From G965233625 sp965233625 (GTDB lineage: Bacteria; Planctomycetota; Planctomycetia; Pirellulales; Pirellulaceae), in contig OZ247499.1 of the NCBI GenBank assembly GCA_965233625.1, forward strand, positions 1,488,001 through 1,552,000: DNA of 64,000 nt. Direction: 5' to 3'. The notes under the pieces were generated by a model. It worked only from the letters and a program-made list of their open reading frames with translations. It ran no database searches and was not told the DNA's origin. The position numbers and the translations under genes are program-made. Numbering within the stretch: position 1 is the first letter of the stretch; each line of letters begins with the position of its first letter. This document shows positions 38,501-46,775 of the stretch, in pieces.

Positions 38501-40099
38501 GCAACGCCCGCTATCGGTCGCGCGCTGGTAAAGATCGTAGAGGCTCCCTTGCCAGCAGGCACGCCGCCTCTGGGAAGCGGAGTCGTGATCGTCACCGATG
38601 ACGGCGACGGAGCGGCTGAAGCGGTGTTAGCTCGTCTGGCGGAAGTCGAACAGCCAGCGGTCCTTTTGAAGCACGGGCACGGCGAAAGTGCGGCGTCCGG
38701 TTGTATGCAGGCTGACCTGCTAGACGAAGCTGTCATCCGCAATGTCGCTGACCAGCTGCGTCAGGAATACGGTTCGATCGCAGGTCTTGTACACACGGCC
38801 GCGCTGGCGGACCCGGCGGAATTATCCTTCGAAGAGTACGCGGCGCGATGCGTAAAATCTCTCAGCTTACTCGCACGTGAACTAGCAGGTGACTTGCAAC
38901 AGACCGGCGAGGAGGGCGGTGCGCATCTGCTGGCGCCGGTGCTGCTGGGCGGCGAGCTTGGCTATGGCGAAGTGCCTTTGGCCGATAAACGGCTGGCGGC
39001 GCATGGCGGTATCCTTGGGCTGGTTAAGTGCATCGCGCAGGAATGGCAGGGCGTGATTGTGCGCGGCGTGGACTTCGCTGCTGAAGCAACGCCCGCCGAC
39101 ATTGCTGCGCACCTGATGTCTGAATTATCGGACGCCAACGGTCCACTGGAAGTTGGTTATCGCGCCGGAAGGCGGGTGACGTGGGAACCAGTCGCAGTCG
39201 CGGTAAACACCCGTGAGGCCCAGCTAAGTCTGGACAACAACGACGCGATTCTTATCACCGGCGGCGCACGGGGCATCACCGCCGCCATCGCCCACGAACT
39301 CGCGGAAAACCACCAGCCGCGGCTTATTATCACGGGTCGCAGCCCACTGCCCCCTGCGGAAGAAGACGCCAGTACGGCGGAACTGTCAGGCCAGGCAGAA
39401 ATCAAGATGGCGCTGCGAGAGTCGATGCCAGGCCAACCGCTGGCCGAAGTCGAGGCGGCTTATCGCACGCTGATGCGGAATCGCGAAATCAACGCCGCAC
39501 TTGCGAAGTTACGCGCTGCCGGTTCCGAAGTTGAATACCACGCGATTGACGTGCGCGACCAGGCGAAGCTAAACGAACTGATCGATGAGCTTCGTGATCG
39601 CGACATTACGATTACGGGCGTCATTCATGCTGCCGGCGTTATCGAAGACAAACTGCTTGCCGATAAAACTCCGGAGTCGTTCGACCGTGTCTTCACCACC
39701 AAAGTACATGGCGCCGTGGCGCTGATGAATGTGGTTGATCCGGCGCGGCTGAAGTTCTGCGCGTTCTTCGCGTCCATTGCCAGCCGCTATGGCAACAAGG
39801 GTCAGTCGGACTACTCCGCGGCCAATGAGGTGCTTAGCAAACTGGCAATTGAGCTGGACCGGCAATGGAATTGCCGCGTGTTTGCTGTCGCATGGGGACC
39901 GTGGTCTGAGATTGGAATGGTCTCGAATCTGGAAGCACATCTCACAGCGCGGGGCATCGCGCTCATCCCGCCCACTGTAGGGACGCAGATGTTCCGCGAA
40001 GAACTGCTCTACGGCGCCAGCGGCGACCGGGAGGTTCTGATCGGTGGTGGTTCAGAAAATCTACTTCAGCCAAGCAGGGGGCAGACCGCCGAGGCATAG
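32507..40099 (+). CDS. PUFA-synthase-like megasynthase: (NMO-like barrel)x2-KS-AT-ACP-KR
   Basis: A 2,530-residue synthase. N-terminal region: two tandem nitronate-monooxygenase/PfaD-like flavin barrels, the first (about 1-290) with GSEAGGRVGEETSF, where Arg137 stands at the usual His position, the second (about 330-660) with GRECGGHVGPRTSF keeping His476. PfaD-type barrels are the enoyl reductases of PUFA synthases. Next a ketosynthase (about 705-1160; Cys903, His1038, His1078), an acyltransferase (about 1275-1570; GHSYGE Ser1374), a Pro/Ala-rich linker with the helix FLETQRSVMLGYL (about 1760), one ACP (Ser1904 in LGIDSIKRVE) and a ketoreductase (about 2070-2500; TGGARGIT, Tyr2436) with the GRSPLPP insertion typical of PfaA. 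I start at ATG 32507; TTG 32504 is one codon upstream. It is followed after 22 bases by the AT-DH gene, with which it must act. No DH domain is present, which the next gene supplies. Confidence 0.9.
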   Translation: MRPQDVFVIAPPPAVAIAIAAARSGACGVLDFEYEPGIESLGDALKQCTAHTSNPVGLKTGAAGWAKLSSQDELPAALNLLLLAGVWADDELTDAISQIQKQHRRVVVEAVSVAEATRARDAGADAIILKGSEAGGRVGEETSFVLLQHWRQIVKEAGNDTAAGSDSVPVYVQGGVGQHTAAACIVGGAQGIVLDSQLLLTRESPLDPLQRSWVQSLDGGETRVVGDTLGAGYRLTSRGASACFKEWISEEEQILDSDQPAEKKQQAWLETSQRLLTEGFDAGCAPWGQDASLANALSQRGVTVAGVIQTICQQTTVSLRQAASHQSLAPGAPLAESHGVKYPLLQGPMTRVSDTAEFADKVSEAGALPFLALALMRGPEVKDIMQQTHKLMGDRPWGVGLLGFLPPALRKEQIAAMQGNLPPYAIIAGGRPDQAKELEDEGVATYLHTPSPGLLKQFLKDGATRFVFEGRECGGHVGPRTSFSLWESMCEVILEHLGAKGRGDKLHVVLAGGIHDAVSGAMAATLTAPLAERGVKIGALMGTAYLFTKEAVEAGAIVERFQNAAVETGDTVLLQTGPGHAIRCIPTPYQEVFESEKQRLRKEGRSHDDIVQALEWMNIGRLRVASKGLERSAESKNGKRELVEVPQQEQYDRGMYMVGQVSALRNQVTTMAALHADVCQGSVEILEQQTAPATALPATAVESKPCDVAIIGMSSMYPGSTDVDSYWENILNGHYAVTEVPESHWDWRPYYDPDPRARDKIVSKWGGFLGDFTFDPFAFGLTPRSIPSIEPLQLLLLESVRRAVKSAGYERRAFDRENTCAVLGCGGGGSYLAVSYGLRSCARMFESVPELNFRADDMMEKAQTLLPEWTEDSFPGILMNVAVGRVANRFDFGGANYAVDAACASSLASLHACIRELQLGSANVAFAMGADTVQTPYAYMAFSKTHALSARGRCAPFDAAADGIVLSEGLGVVMLKRLEDAERDGDQIYAVIKGIGSSSDGRDKGLTAPNHTGQTRALRRAYEMAGVSPVDVGLIEAHGTGTVVGDRTELGSLNDLMVVEGASPQSCALGSVKSMIGHSKCAAGVAGLIKAVKALHHKVLPPTIVDTPNETVDFSSSALWLNTEPRPWIHDGNRPRTAGVSAFGFGGTNVHTVLEEYRGGFLNDPPPALNNWPAELFLLKKKTPEYLTKVIDKCTRAIDAGASPSLASMAAAAWKASTRASKAATLAIVASSLEDLNEKLKTASKRIASGDIRWEEPAGSYYEEAPAHGSDKIAVLMPGQGSQYKDMAAATAMNFKEVREALDNADADLRGAYDRPLSRFIYPPSSFSAEDVAETTKRLAQTQVAQPAIGAVSLGLYRLMQKLGVNADMFAGHSYGEFTALAAAGVIRPADLARLSHDRGVAIASAAGDTPGAMAAIRAAADEVKAAIDGIEDVVIANYNSPEQTVISGTEESVDAAVEALKAKEITSQKLQVSAAFHSHLVEAASERFAKVLDDCDFRAGAAPVYANVTGDKHDDDPAAVRDVLKQHIGSAVRFQDQIEAMYASGARIFVECGPHSVLTGLVSRTLQDKPHIAVSADRKGRDGLTHLCHSLAQLAVAGVNISLDTVFNRRDITALELSRLNAATGQEEYPPGAWIVNGIRAKPLNAPEPGILGQPLKDLQKRVPKQAKPADKPQPTVSSKPSSDISQSPSAVSSASQPTPEPPEKMTESSPPPAQRPLPAAPQNGAVVPASPQPMEEVQDEAAQVMLGFQNVMSKFLETQRSVMLGYLQGGEIMPGEAAPQTYAATPQPAAVQPLPAQPRQTPAATNGATTATSNGQHVATPSAETKPAPAPVAPAPAPPSEPKSEAPAKEPVASEAPTETPEALSLEEVESRLLQLVSERTGYPEEMLDPDLDLEADLGIDSIKRVEILATLAESLNQSQEEGEDQLELEKLTTIRTIRGIVELLAESLETDDPSPEVVPGKPQAADEAALNTDKEQTVTAPGEAIPSDSSSDSQAATPAIGRALVKIVEAPLPAGTPPLGSGVVIVTDDGDGAAEAVLARLAEVEQPAVLLKHGHGESAASGCMQADLLDEAVIRNVADQLRQEYGSIAGLVHTAALADPAELSFEEYAARCVKSLSLLARELAGDLQQTGEEGGAHLLAPVLLGGELGYGEVPLADKRLAAHGGILGLVKCIAQEWQGVIVRGVDFAAEATPADIAAHLMSELSDANGPLEVGYRAGRRVTWEPVAVAVNTREAQLSLDNNDAILITGGARGITAAIAHELAENHQPRLIITGRSPLPPAEEDASTAELSGQAEIKMALRESMPGQPLAEVEAAYRTLMRNREINAALAKLRAAGSEVEYHAIDVRDQAKLNELIDELRDRDITITGVIHAAGVIEDKLLADKTPESFDRVFTTKVHGAVALMNVVDPARLKFCAFFASIASRYGNKGQSDYSAANEVLSKLAIELDRQWNCRVFAVAWGPWSEIGMVSNLEAHLTARGIALIPPTVGTQMFREELLYGASGDREVLIGGGSENLLQPSRGQTAEA

Positions 40100-40121
40100 A
40101 AGCCCGGGTCTACACGCACCT

Positions 40122-43100
40122 ATGTCAGCACCAGATCGTGAAACCGCCTGGGAAGTCGAAGTCTTTGTCCTGCAAGCCGCGTCTCGTGAAGCGCTTGTCG
40201 AGAGGGCTAGGTCGCTGCAAGCTTTTCTGACAGATAACGGCGCCGTGAATCTGAAAGATCTGGCGTACACGATCAATCACGTTGCGGCGGATGAGCCTTC
40301 GCAACATGAACACACGTTGGGCCTTGTGGCCGGCAGTGTCGAAGATCTAACAGCACGGCTTGATTTTGCGATCAAAAAGTTAACGGACCCTTCCCAGACG
40401 CAGGTCCGCAACGTGATGGGCGCCTACTATCACAGTGAGCCTTTGCTACGTGAAGGCAAAATGGCGATGCTGTTTCCCGGTGAAGGCGCGCAATATCAGG
40501 GAATGCTGGCGGGGCTCTACGACGAATTCGAATTCATCCGCGAGATGCTCGATACTTCGATGGCTTTTGGCGAAGCGAATGGGCAGCGGCCGGACTGGAT
40601 GCTGCGGTTTTTCCGCGATGCTTCGCAGCACTCTGAGGAAGAACTTGAACTGTGCAAACGGGAATTGCTGACGGTTCATAACGGCATGAATAGCGTGCTG
40701 TTTGCGGACTGGATGATGTCCACGTTCCTGCTGGATCTCGGCCTTCAGCCGGCAGCCATGGCCGGGCATAGCGGCGGAGAACTGGGCGCCTTGTTTGCGG
40801 CCGGGTGTATTACTGGCGGCGACAACGATATTTCACGGCTGGTGGATACAACGGCGAGCTTAAGCGCCGAGGCGGAAGGCGCCGGCTCGCTACTAGCATT
40901 AGGCGCGTCGCGTGAGAAAACCACCGCACTTCTTGAAGAAACAAAACGGCGGCGCACCGGCGACTTTGAAGCCTACCTGGCGATGGATAACTGCCCGCAT
41001 CAAACGGTTGTGGTGGGCACGTTTGACGATGTGCGTGAAGTGGAAGAAGAAGCCACAGCGGCGGGCATCATCTGCGAACGGCTACCCATCGGGCGGCTGT
41101 ACCACACACATCTGTTCGAAGCACACATGCCGCCGCTGCGTGAATCTTTTGCGACGGTCGGATTCGGTACGCCGCACACCACCGTGTATGCGTGTTCCAC
41201 GGGCGAACCGTTTCCGCAGGACGGGGCGCAGATTCGCAAAACCGCGATCGAGCAGTGGCGTTCGCCGGTTGAATTCACCAAGCTTGTCCAGAACATGCAC
41301 GACGATGGCATCCGGGTTTTCGTCGAAGCGGGACCGCGTGGCAACTTGTCTGCGTTTGTGGCGGATACGTTGCGCGGTAAGTCCTATGTCGCCATCCCGG
41401 CAGACCTGCAACGCAAGTCAAGCATCTATCAATTGATGCACCTGCTGGCGCAACTCGCCGCCCACGGGGCCAGTTTGAATCTGTCCAAATTGTATGCCCA
41501 CCGCAATCCGCAACGCGTGGCCTGGGAAGCAGACCCGGCGCCAGCAGCATCGGTGGACCCAACACCTCCGCGGAGTAACGCGGCGGAACCCGCTGCAGCA
41601 GCACCTGCTGCCTCTGTCCCGGCGGAATCGCATAGTACGAACGGCCAAGTCGCACCTTCTGCTGATGGCAGCGCCGCAGTGATGCACAATCACTTGCAGG
41701 TGATGGAGCAGTTTCTGGATATTCAGCAGAACGTGATGGGGCAATATCTGGCTTCGCGGAAGCAAGGCGTGGCCGGTAGAAGTGCAGGCCGCCGTCGTCG
41801 TGTGCGGCGCGGTGCTTCTGCGTCGCACAGCCCGCAATTTGCGGCGGCCCCGGTTTCCAGCGAAGCAACGCAACCGTCGGCCATTGACCCGTTCACCAGA
41901 CCGATGATGGGCGACATTATCGAGCATCAGCCCGGTGAATTGCTGATCATGCGGAAAGTGCTGCCGCTGGAAGAACACAACTACGCGGCCCATCACACGG
42001 TTGGCGGTCGCAGCATCAGCCGGATCGACCCCGGTCAGCACGGACTGCCGGTGCTGCCGATGACGTTCACCCTGGAATTGATGCTTGAGGCCGCTGCGGC
42101 GCTGCTGCCGGGTTTAACGCCACTGGGCGCGACCAACATTCAACTGCTGCGATGGCTGGCGACCGTCGAAAACGATCCAACAACGATTGAAGTGACCGCG
42201 CGGGTGCTGGCGGCGCCTCCAGAAAATCAGGCGATGGCGGCATCGCACGCGGTGCTCGTGCAGGTGCGCGACCTCGGTAGCAAGTCAAAGCCTGCGGGCG
42301 AGAAGAAGTGGATGGCCGGAGTCGGCACCGTGCTGCTTGCCGCGGAACGCCCGGAAGCTCCGGCAGCGGAACCATTTGAATTAGAAGGGTCGCGGGATCT
42401 GAGGGTTGATATCCCGGAAGTCTACAACAATCTGTTCCACGGTGAACTGCTTCAAGGCGTTGAATCGCTGGATCGTATTGGCGACTTTGGTATCGAGAGC
42501 GGCATCCAGGTGCTGCCACGGGAAGATGTCTTCGCAAGTCTTGATGATCCGCAGTTTATCTCCGACCCGGTGCTGCTAGACGTTGGCATGCATCCGGCTG
42601 TCGCCTGGCATCTTGAGCAGCCCGATCAGTCAGGGCGGATTCTGCTGCCTTATGAACTTCAGAACTTTGAACTGTACGGTGCGATGCCGCCTGTCGGTCA
42701 GCGGATGACCGCGCGGATCCGGATCGTGGAGATCAACACCCGTTCGTTTACGCATGTGTGCGAGTGGGTGACGGAAGATAACCGGCTGTGGGCGCGGATC
42801 AATGGCGTGAAGTTGTGGCGGTTCTATCTGCCATTTAACGATGTCAATTTTCATGGCCCAAAGGATATCTATTTCCTCTGCGACCCGTGGGACACAGACC
42901 TGGCGACACCGCCTCCGGCAGATTCCGCCACCGGCGCCGTCTGCATGCGTTTGAAAGAACTGGACGACTTGAAGCAAGCCAACCTGCAAAGCGTTGCCGC
43001 ACGCGTTACGTTTGGGCCCGGTGAGATCGCCGAATTTAACGCGTTGGAGATGAGCGCCGAGGAGAAGGCCGCATTTCTGTTTGAACGGGTGGCGGCCAAA

Positions 43101-43661
43101 GATGCTATCCGTATGTTCCGGCGCCGGCGTGAAAAACTTCGCGACTTCATGGCGGATGTAGAAATTTACACCGCAGCAGGCGGCAGATTGCAGGCGAGTC
43201 CGCGCGGTGAACAACGCAGCCCCGGCTATCCGGCGGTTGCCGTTTCTTCCGATGCCGGCATCATTACCGCCATCGCCGCCGAGGCGGATTATGCAGGCAT
43301 CAGCATTCATAAATGCAGCAACAAAGACGAAGCATCTGCCGGCCCGTTTCAGTTCCAGCCCCATCTTCTGGAAGCATGCAACTGCGGTGAGGCAGAAGCC
43401 CACGCACGTCTTTCATGCGCCGTGGAGGCGGTCAGCAACGCGTTGACGGGCAGCGACCTGCGAGCCGGGGAGCTGCATGTGGCACGTGTTCAACGCGACG
43501 AAGCCGGCACGATGACGGTGCTTGTCAAAGTTCCGGCAGACTTCGAGCCTGAGACCGCCGCGATTAACGGGCAGACCGTTGCCGTCACCACATCGCGCGA
43601 CGGCGACTTCGTGATTGCTACGACCTTCTGTGTTGCGGTCAAAGAGCCGACGCTGAAATAG
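40122..43661 (+). CDS. AT-dehydratase protein with degenerate PPTase-like C-terminus
   Basis: A 1,179-residue partner of the preceding synthase. Residues 1-100 (WEVEVFVLQAASREALVERA...) look like the linker that normally follows a ketosynthase, though no KS precedes it here. An acyltransferase follows (about 110-450; FPGEGAQYQGM, GHSGGE Ser217, YHTHLFEAH), then a linker with FLDIQQNVMGQYL (about 530) and an RRRRVRRG basic stretch, then a PKS dehydratase (about 590-900) with HHTVGG (His625) and GLPVLP. The last ~230 residues resemble a phosphopantetheinyl transferase: VAAKDAIRMF (Lys993, Asp994 where KEA is usual), VEI/GGR, AVSSDAG (about 1040) and GISIH (1059-1063) where GIDIE is usual. Catalytic and metal ligands look lost, so activity is doubtful. 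I start at ATG 40122; the frame is open to 40044, overlapping the previous gene. Confidence 0.85.
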   Translation: MSAPDRETAWEVEVFVLQAASREALVERARSLQAFLTDNGAVNLKDLAYTINHVAADEPSQHEHTLGLVAGSVEDLTARLDFAIKKLTDPSQTQVRNVMGAYYHSEPLLREGKMAMLFPGEGAQYQGMLAGLYDEFEFIREMLDTSMAFGEANGQRPDWMLRFFRDASQHSEEELELCKRELLTVHNGMNSVLFADWMMSTFLLDLGLQPAAMAGHSGGELGALFAAGCITGGDNDISRLVDTTASLSAEAEGAGSLLALGASREKTTALLEETKRRRTGDFEAYLAMDNCPHQTVVVGTFDDVREVEEEATAAGIICERLPIGRLYHTHLFEAHMPPLRESFATVGFGTPHTTVYACSTGEPFPQDGAQIRKTAIEQWRSPVEFTKLVQNMHDDGIRVFVEAGPRGNLSAFVADTLRGKSYVAIPADLQRKSSIYQLMHLLAQLAAHGASLNLSKLYAHRNPQRVAWEADPAPAASVDPTPPRSNAAEPAAAAPAASVPAESHSTNGQVAPSADGSAAVMHNHLQVMEQFLDIQQNVMGQYLASRKQGVAGRSAGRRRRVRRGASASHSPQFAAAPVSSEATQPSAIDPFTRPMMGDIIEHQPGELLIMRKVLPLEEHNYAAHHTVGGRSISRIDPGQHGLPVLPMTFTLELMLEAAAALLPGLTPLGATNIQLLRWLATVENDPTTIEVTARVLAAPPENQAMAASHAVLVQVRDLGSKSKPAGEKKWMAGVGTVLLAAERPEAPAAEPFELEGSRDLRVDIPEVYNNLFHGELLQGVESLDRIGDFGIESGIQVLPREDVFASLDDPQFISDPVLLDVGMHPAVAWHLEQPDQSGRILLPYELQNFELYGAMPPVGQRMTARIRIVEINTRSFTHVCEWVTEDNRLWARINGVKLWRFYLPFNDVNFHGPKDIYFLCDPWDTDLATPPPADSATGAVCMRLKELDDLKQANLQSVAARVTFGPGEIAEFNALEMSAEEKAAFLFERVAAKDAIRMFRRRREKLRDFMADVEIYTAAGGRLQASPRGEQRSPGYPAVAVSSDAGIITAIAAEADYAGISIHKCSNKDEASAGPFQFQPHLLEACNCGEAEAHARLSCAVEAVSNALTGSDLRAGELHVARVQRDEAGTMTVLVKVPADFEPETAAINGQTVAVTTSRDGDFVIATTFCVAVKEPTLK

Positions 43662-43701
43662 ACGCTGGCGATTCAAAGCGGCAATCTGAATCGTGGCTTG
43701 A

Positions 43702-46668
43702 TTACGGCTGCAGTCCGTCCAGTTGTTTGCGGGACTTCTCGTCGCCCTGTGCAGCGGCTTTTTGCAGCAGGCGGATCGCTTCGTTGCGGTCTTTCGTCAC
43801 GCCCTCTCCCCGCAGGTAAAGTTGCGCGAGCGACCGCTGCGATGCTGCCAGACCACTGTCCGCCGCCTGCCGGTAATACTTGGCGGCCAACGACGCGTCT
43901 TTCTTCACGCCATAACCAACATAGTAAGCGTTACCGAGGCTGTTGGCGCCGTTGCTGAAACCTGCCTCTGCCGACTTCTGGTACCACCGCACGGCTTCTA
44001 CCGGGTCCGCGGTTACGCCCTGCCCTTTCTCGTGCACGAATCCAAGGTTGAACATAGCCTCGCCAAAGTCTTTCGCCGCAGCCTGTTTGAAATAACGGAT
44101 GGCGATCTTGTAATCCTTCTCAACGCCATGGCCGAAGTAATGGACGTCGCCCAGCGCATTGATCCCTTCCGGGAAATCCTGGGCCGCACTCTTTTTGAAC
44201 CAGGCAAGCGCGGTATCGTAGTCAACAGCCGTTGCGATGCCATTCCGGTGATAGACGCCCAGATTGAACTGCGCCGCGGCAATGCCCTTTTCCGCTGCGA
44301 CTTTGTAGAGCCGGAAAGCTTCTTGCTTGTTGGTGGGGACGCCTTCACCACGCTCGTGCATCAGTGCCAGGTAAAACGGCGCCTCGATATCGCCAGCATC
44401 AATGGCTTGGGTTAACCACTCTTTGGCGAGTTTGAAGTTGCTCTCGCCGCCCATGACACGGTGGATCTGCCCCAGGACGCGTTTTGCTCCGGCGTTCTGC
44501 TGGGCGGCCGATTTCTTCAACCAGTAAATCGCTTTCTGACGATCCTTCTCAACACCCAGGCCATTTTCGTAATTCAGCCCCAGGTTGAATTGCGCGTAAT
44601 GCTCGCCGGCTTCCGCGGCGCGGGTGTACCAGCGCGTCGCCTCTTCTGCGTCTTTGGGCAGTCCGCCGCGGCCTTCCAGATAAAGCCCTGCCAGCAGCCC
44701 CATCGCATCTATCTGACCAGATTCCGCAGCGAGGCGTGCGTATTTCACGGCGATAGCGTCATCTGCGGCAACGCCTTCACCGTTGGCGTACATATAAGCC
44801 AGATTATGTTGGGCTGCCGCTTCACCCCTGTCGGCGGCAAGCTGGTAGTACTTCAAAGCTTTGGCGTTGTTCTTCTCTGCGCCATTGCCGTAGTAATAGA
44901 TGTCACCCAGCAGGTTGATGCCGTAGGCGTTGTCGTCTTCCACCAGACTTTCAACCACGCGCCGGGCTGCGGCGTAATCCTGTTCCACGCCGGCGCCATT
45001 GGTATAGTGCCAGGCAAGTTGCATGCGGGCGTCTAGATGGTCCAGTGCTGCCGCCTTCTGGTGCCACTGTACGGCAAGTTTATCGTCCTGCGCCACGCCG
45101 TCGCCGTTGGAGTAGCATAGCGCGAGGTTGAATTGCCCTTCGGCCAACCCTTGTTCCGCAGCCATGCGATACCAGCGGACAGCTTCGGTGGCATCCTTAT
45201 CAACGCCGTTTCCGTTCAGATAAAGATGCCCCAGTTCCACCATGGCGGACCGATGATCTAAGGCGGCCGCCTTACGGAGATAAGACATGCCTTTGACGAC
45301 ATCCTTTTTCACGCCCAGGCCATCGCGGTACATCATGCCCAGTCCGAAGTGCCCTTCCCGGTAATTCTGATCCGCGGCCTTCTGGTACCACTGCGTTGCA
45401 AGTTTGAAATCCTGAGGCACGCCGTAGCCGTATAGATGATTCTCACCCATGCGGAACTGCGCCCAGCCGGCGCCTTGCTGCGCGAGGGCTCGGACTTTCT
45501 GCGTCCAATCAGAAAAGCGTGGGGCTGCTTCCAGAACCACGGGCAGTGTCATCGTTTTTCCGTCGCGTGAGATTTCGAATTTAACCGTTTCTCCCGCTTT
45601 GTACTCGTCTTCAATTCGTACGACATGATCGATGTCACGGAGTTTCCGGCCATCCATTTTCAGTAGAACGTCACCCCGTTTCAGACCGGCTTTGTCGGCT
45701 TCGCTGCCCGGCATCACGCCCGCAACTACCGGCGTGCGTGTCGTGGCATCGGGAATCTCCTGGCTGATCTTCAGCCCGGCCTCCTGATAGTTCAGCGATA
45801 GCCAGCCCGTTTTCTTATCTTCCCAGTCAGCAATGGTTGGCAGACCGCTAGTAAAGTTCAGCAGTTCGGGAATCTGACGGGTGTTGAACTGTTTCTGCGC
45901 GTAGTTGGCGGCGCCACGTTTGACGAATAGCTCCAATTCAGGCAGGTCGATCTTCTTATCGCCATCGAAATCGGCTTTGCCACGCATGCCTTCAATGACA
46001 AAGTGAAAGAAGACTCCGTGGCCAAGCTCCGGGCTTTCGTAAGCCTTCTGAGTCGCCGAGCAGCTGAAGAAAGCGGCGGAACCGCGCGGTGGAAATTTAC
46101 TGTGCGCCGCCATCGTTTCCTGAAGGTCAACCGTCCGCACCGCACGCGCACCCAGCACCTGCGTATCACGGCAGGCATCGACAAACATAAGCTTGATCCG
46201 CGCCTTACAGTCTTCAAGCTGTTTGTAGATTGTATCGATAGAAAGCAGCGTGTCCCGCTTCTTCAGGTCGGCGTCCATCGGGCAGAAGTAGGTGTCTTTT
46301 GAATCGCGGAACTGCACGCCATGCCCTGCCAGCGCGACGATCAACGAGTCTTCCGGCTTGCAGGCGGCAATCAGCTGCCGGAGTTTCTGCAGAATCTGGG
46401 CGCGTCGTGGTACGCGGTCTGGATAGAGGGCGCCCGCGGTCTGGGTCATCAGGAAGACGTTTTTGTCCTCATACCCCATGTCCGATAGCACATTGTAAAA
46501 CGCCCAGACATCCGCCTCCGTATACCGCAGCTGTTTCAGTTCCGGCTTGTCGTAACTCCGGACGCCAACCAGCAATGCGTACTGCTCTGCGGCAAGGCCG
46601 GGCGCCGTCAGGCAAACGATTAAAAGGGCAGCAACTACGGCGGTGACGCAGCGTTTGATCGCAATCAT
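43702..46668 (-). CDS. Secreted caspase-like protease with PDZ and 16 Sel1 repeats
   Basis: A 988-residue protein with a signal peptide (VTAVVAALLIVCLTAPGLAA). Residues about 28-265 are a caspase-fold (metacaspase/peptidase C14) domain: VALAGHGV with catalytic His116 and FVDACRD with Cys166. A PDZ domain (about 300-385; VVAGVMPGSEADKAGLKRGDVLLKMDG) follows, then 16 Sel1-like repeats of about 36 residues (about 410-985), each of the form A..LG..Y..G.GV..D...A..WY.KAA. The order caspase-PDZ-Sel1 on one exported chain is unusual; the PDZ could sense substrate C-termini and the Sel1 array scaffold partners. Caspase-like proteins are common in planctomycetes, with unknown roles. It converges on the megasynthase with a 40-base gap. 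Confidence 0.88.
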   Translation of the reverse strand: MIAIKRCVTAVVAALLIVCLTAPGLAAEQYALLVGVRSYDKPELKQLRYTEADVWAFYNVLSDMGYEDKNVFLMTQTAGALYPDRVPRRAQILQKLRQLIAACKPEDSLIVALAGHGVQFRDSKDTYFCPMDADLKKRDTLLSIDTIYKQLEDCKARIKLMFVDACRDTQVLGARAVRTVDLQETMAAHSKFPPRGSAAFFSCSATQKAYESPELGHGVFFHFVIEGMRGKADFDGDKKIDLPELELFVKRGAANYAQKQFNTRQIPELLNFTSGLPTIADWEDKKTGWLSLNYQEAGLKISQEIPDATTRTPVVAGVMPGSEADKAGLKRGDVLLKMDGRKLRDIDHVVRIEDEYKAGETVKFEISRDGKTMTLPVVLEAAPRFSDWTQKVRALAQQGAGWAQFRMGENHLYGYGVPQDFKLATQWYQKAADQNYREGHFGLGMMYRDGLGVKKDVVKGMSYLRKAAALDHRSAMVELGHLYLNGNGVDKDATEAVRWYRMAAEQGLAEGQFNLALCYSNGDGVAQDDKLAVQWHQKAAALDHLDARMQLAWHYTNGAGVEQDYAAARRVVESLVEDDNAYGINLLGDIYYYGNGAEKNNAKALKYYQLAADRGEAAAQHNLAYMYANGEGVAADDAIAVKYARLAAESGQIDAMGLLAGLYLEGRGGLPKDAEEATRWYTRAAEAGEHYAQFNLGLNYENGLGVEKDRQKAIYWLKKSAAQQNAGAKRVLGQIHRVMGGESNFKLAKEWLTQAIDAGDIEAPFYLALMHERGEGVPTNKQEAFRLYKVAAEKGIAAAQFNLGVYHRNGIATAVDYDTALAWFKKSAAQDFPEGINALGDVHYFGHGVEKDYKIAIRYFKQAAAKDFGEAMFNLGFVHEKGQGVTADPVEAVRWYQKSAEAGFSNGANSLGNAYYVGYGVKKDASLAAKYYRQAADSGLAASQRSLAQLYLRGEGVTKDRNEAIRLLQKAAAQGDEKSRKQLDGLQP

Positions 46669-46775
46669 GGGAGAATTCGGTGGAGACTCATGCGGGAGGT
46701 CTGTCGTTGTATATCCTCTATTTTAGTTGCTGGCGGACAGCCTGAATAATCCGACTTCTCAGCGAGCGCTAGAAT

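Noticed and set aside
42630..43403. 257-residue minus-strand frame opposite the AT-DH protein
   Set aside because: It is antisense to DH and PPTase-like coding sequence and has no motif or ribosome-binding site.
43670..43692. Inverted repeat GATTCA/TGAATC between the two convergent genes
   Set aside because: The stem is only six bases with an 11-base loop and no T-run; too weak to call a terminator.
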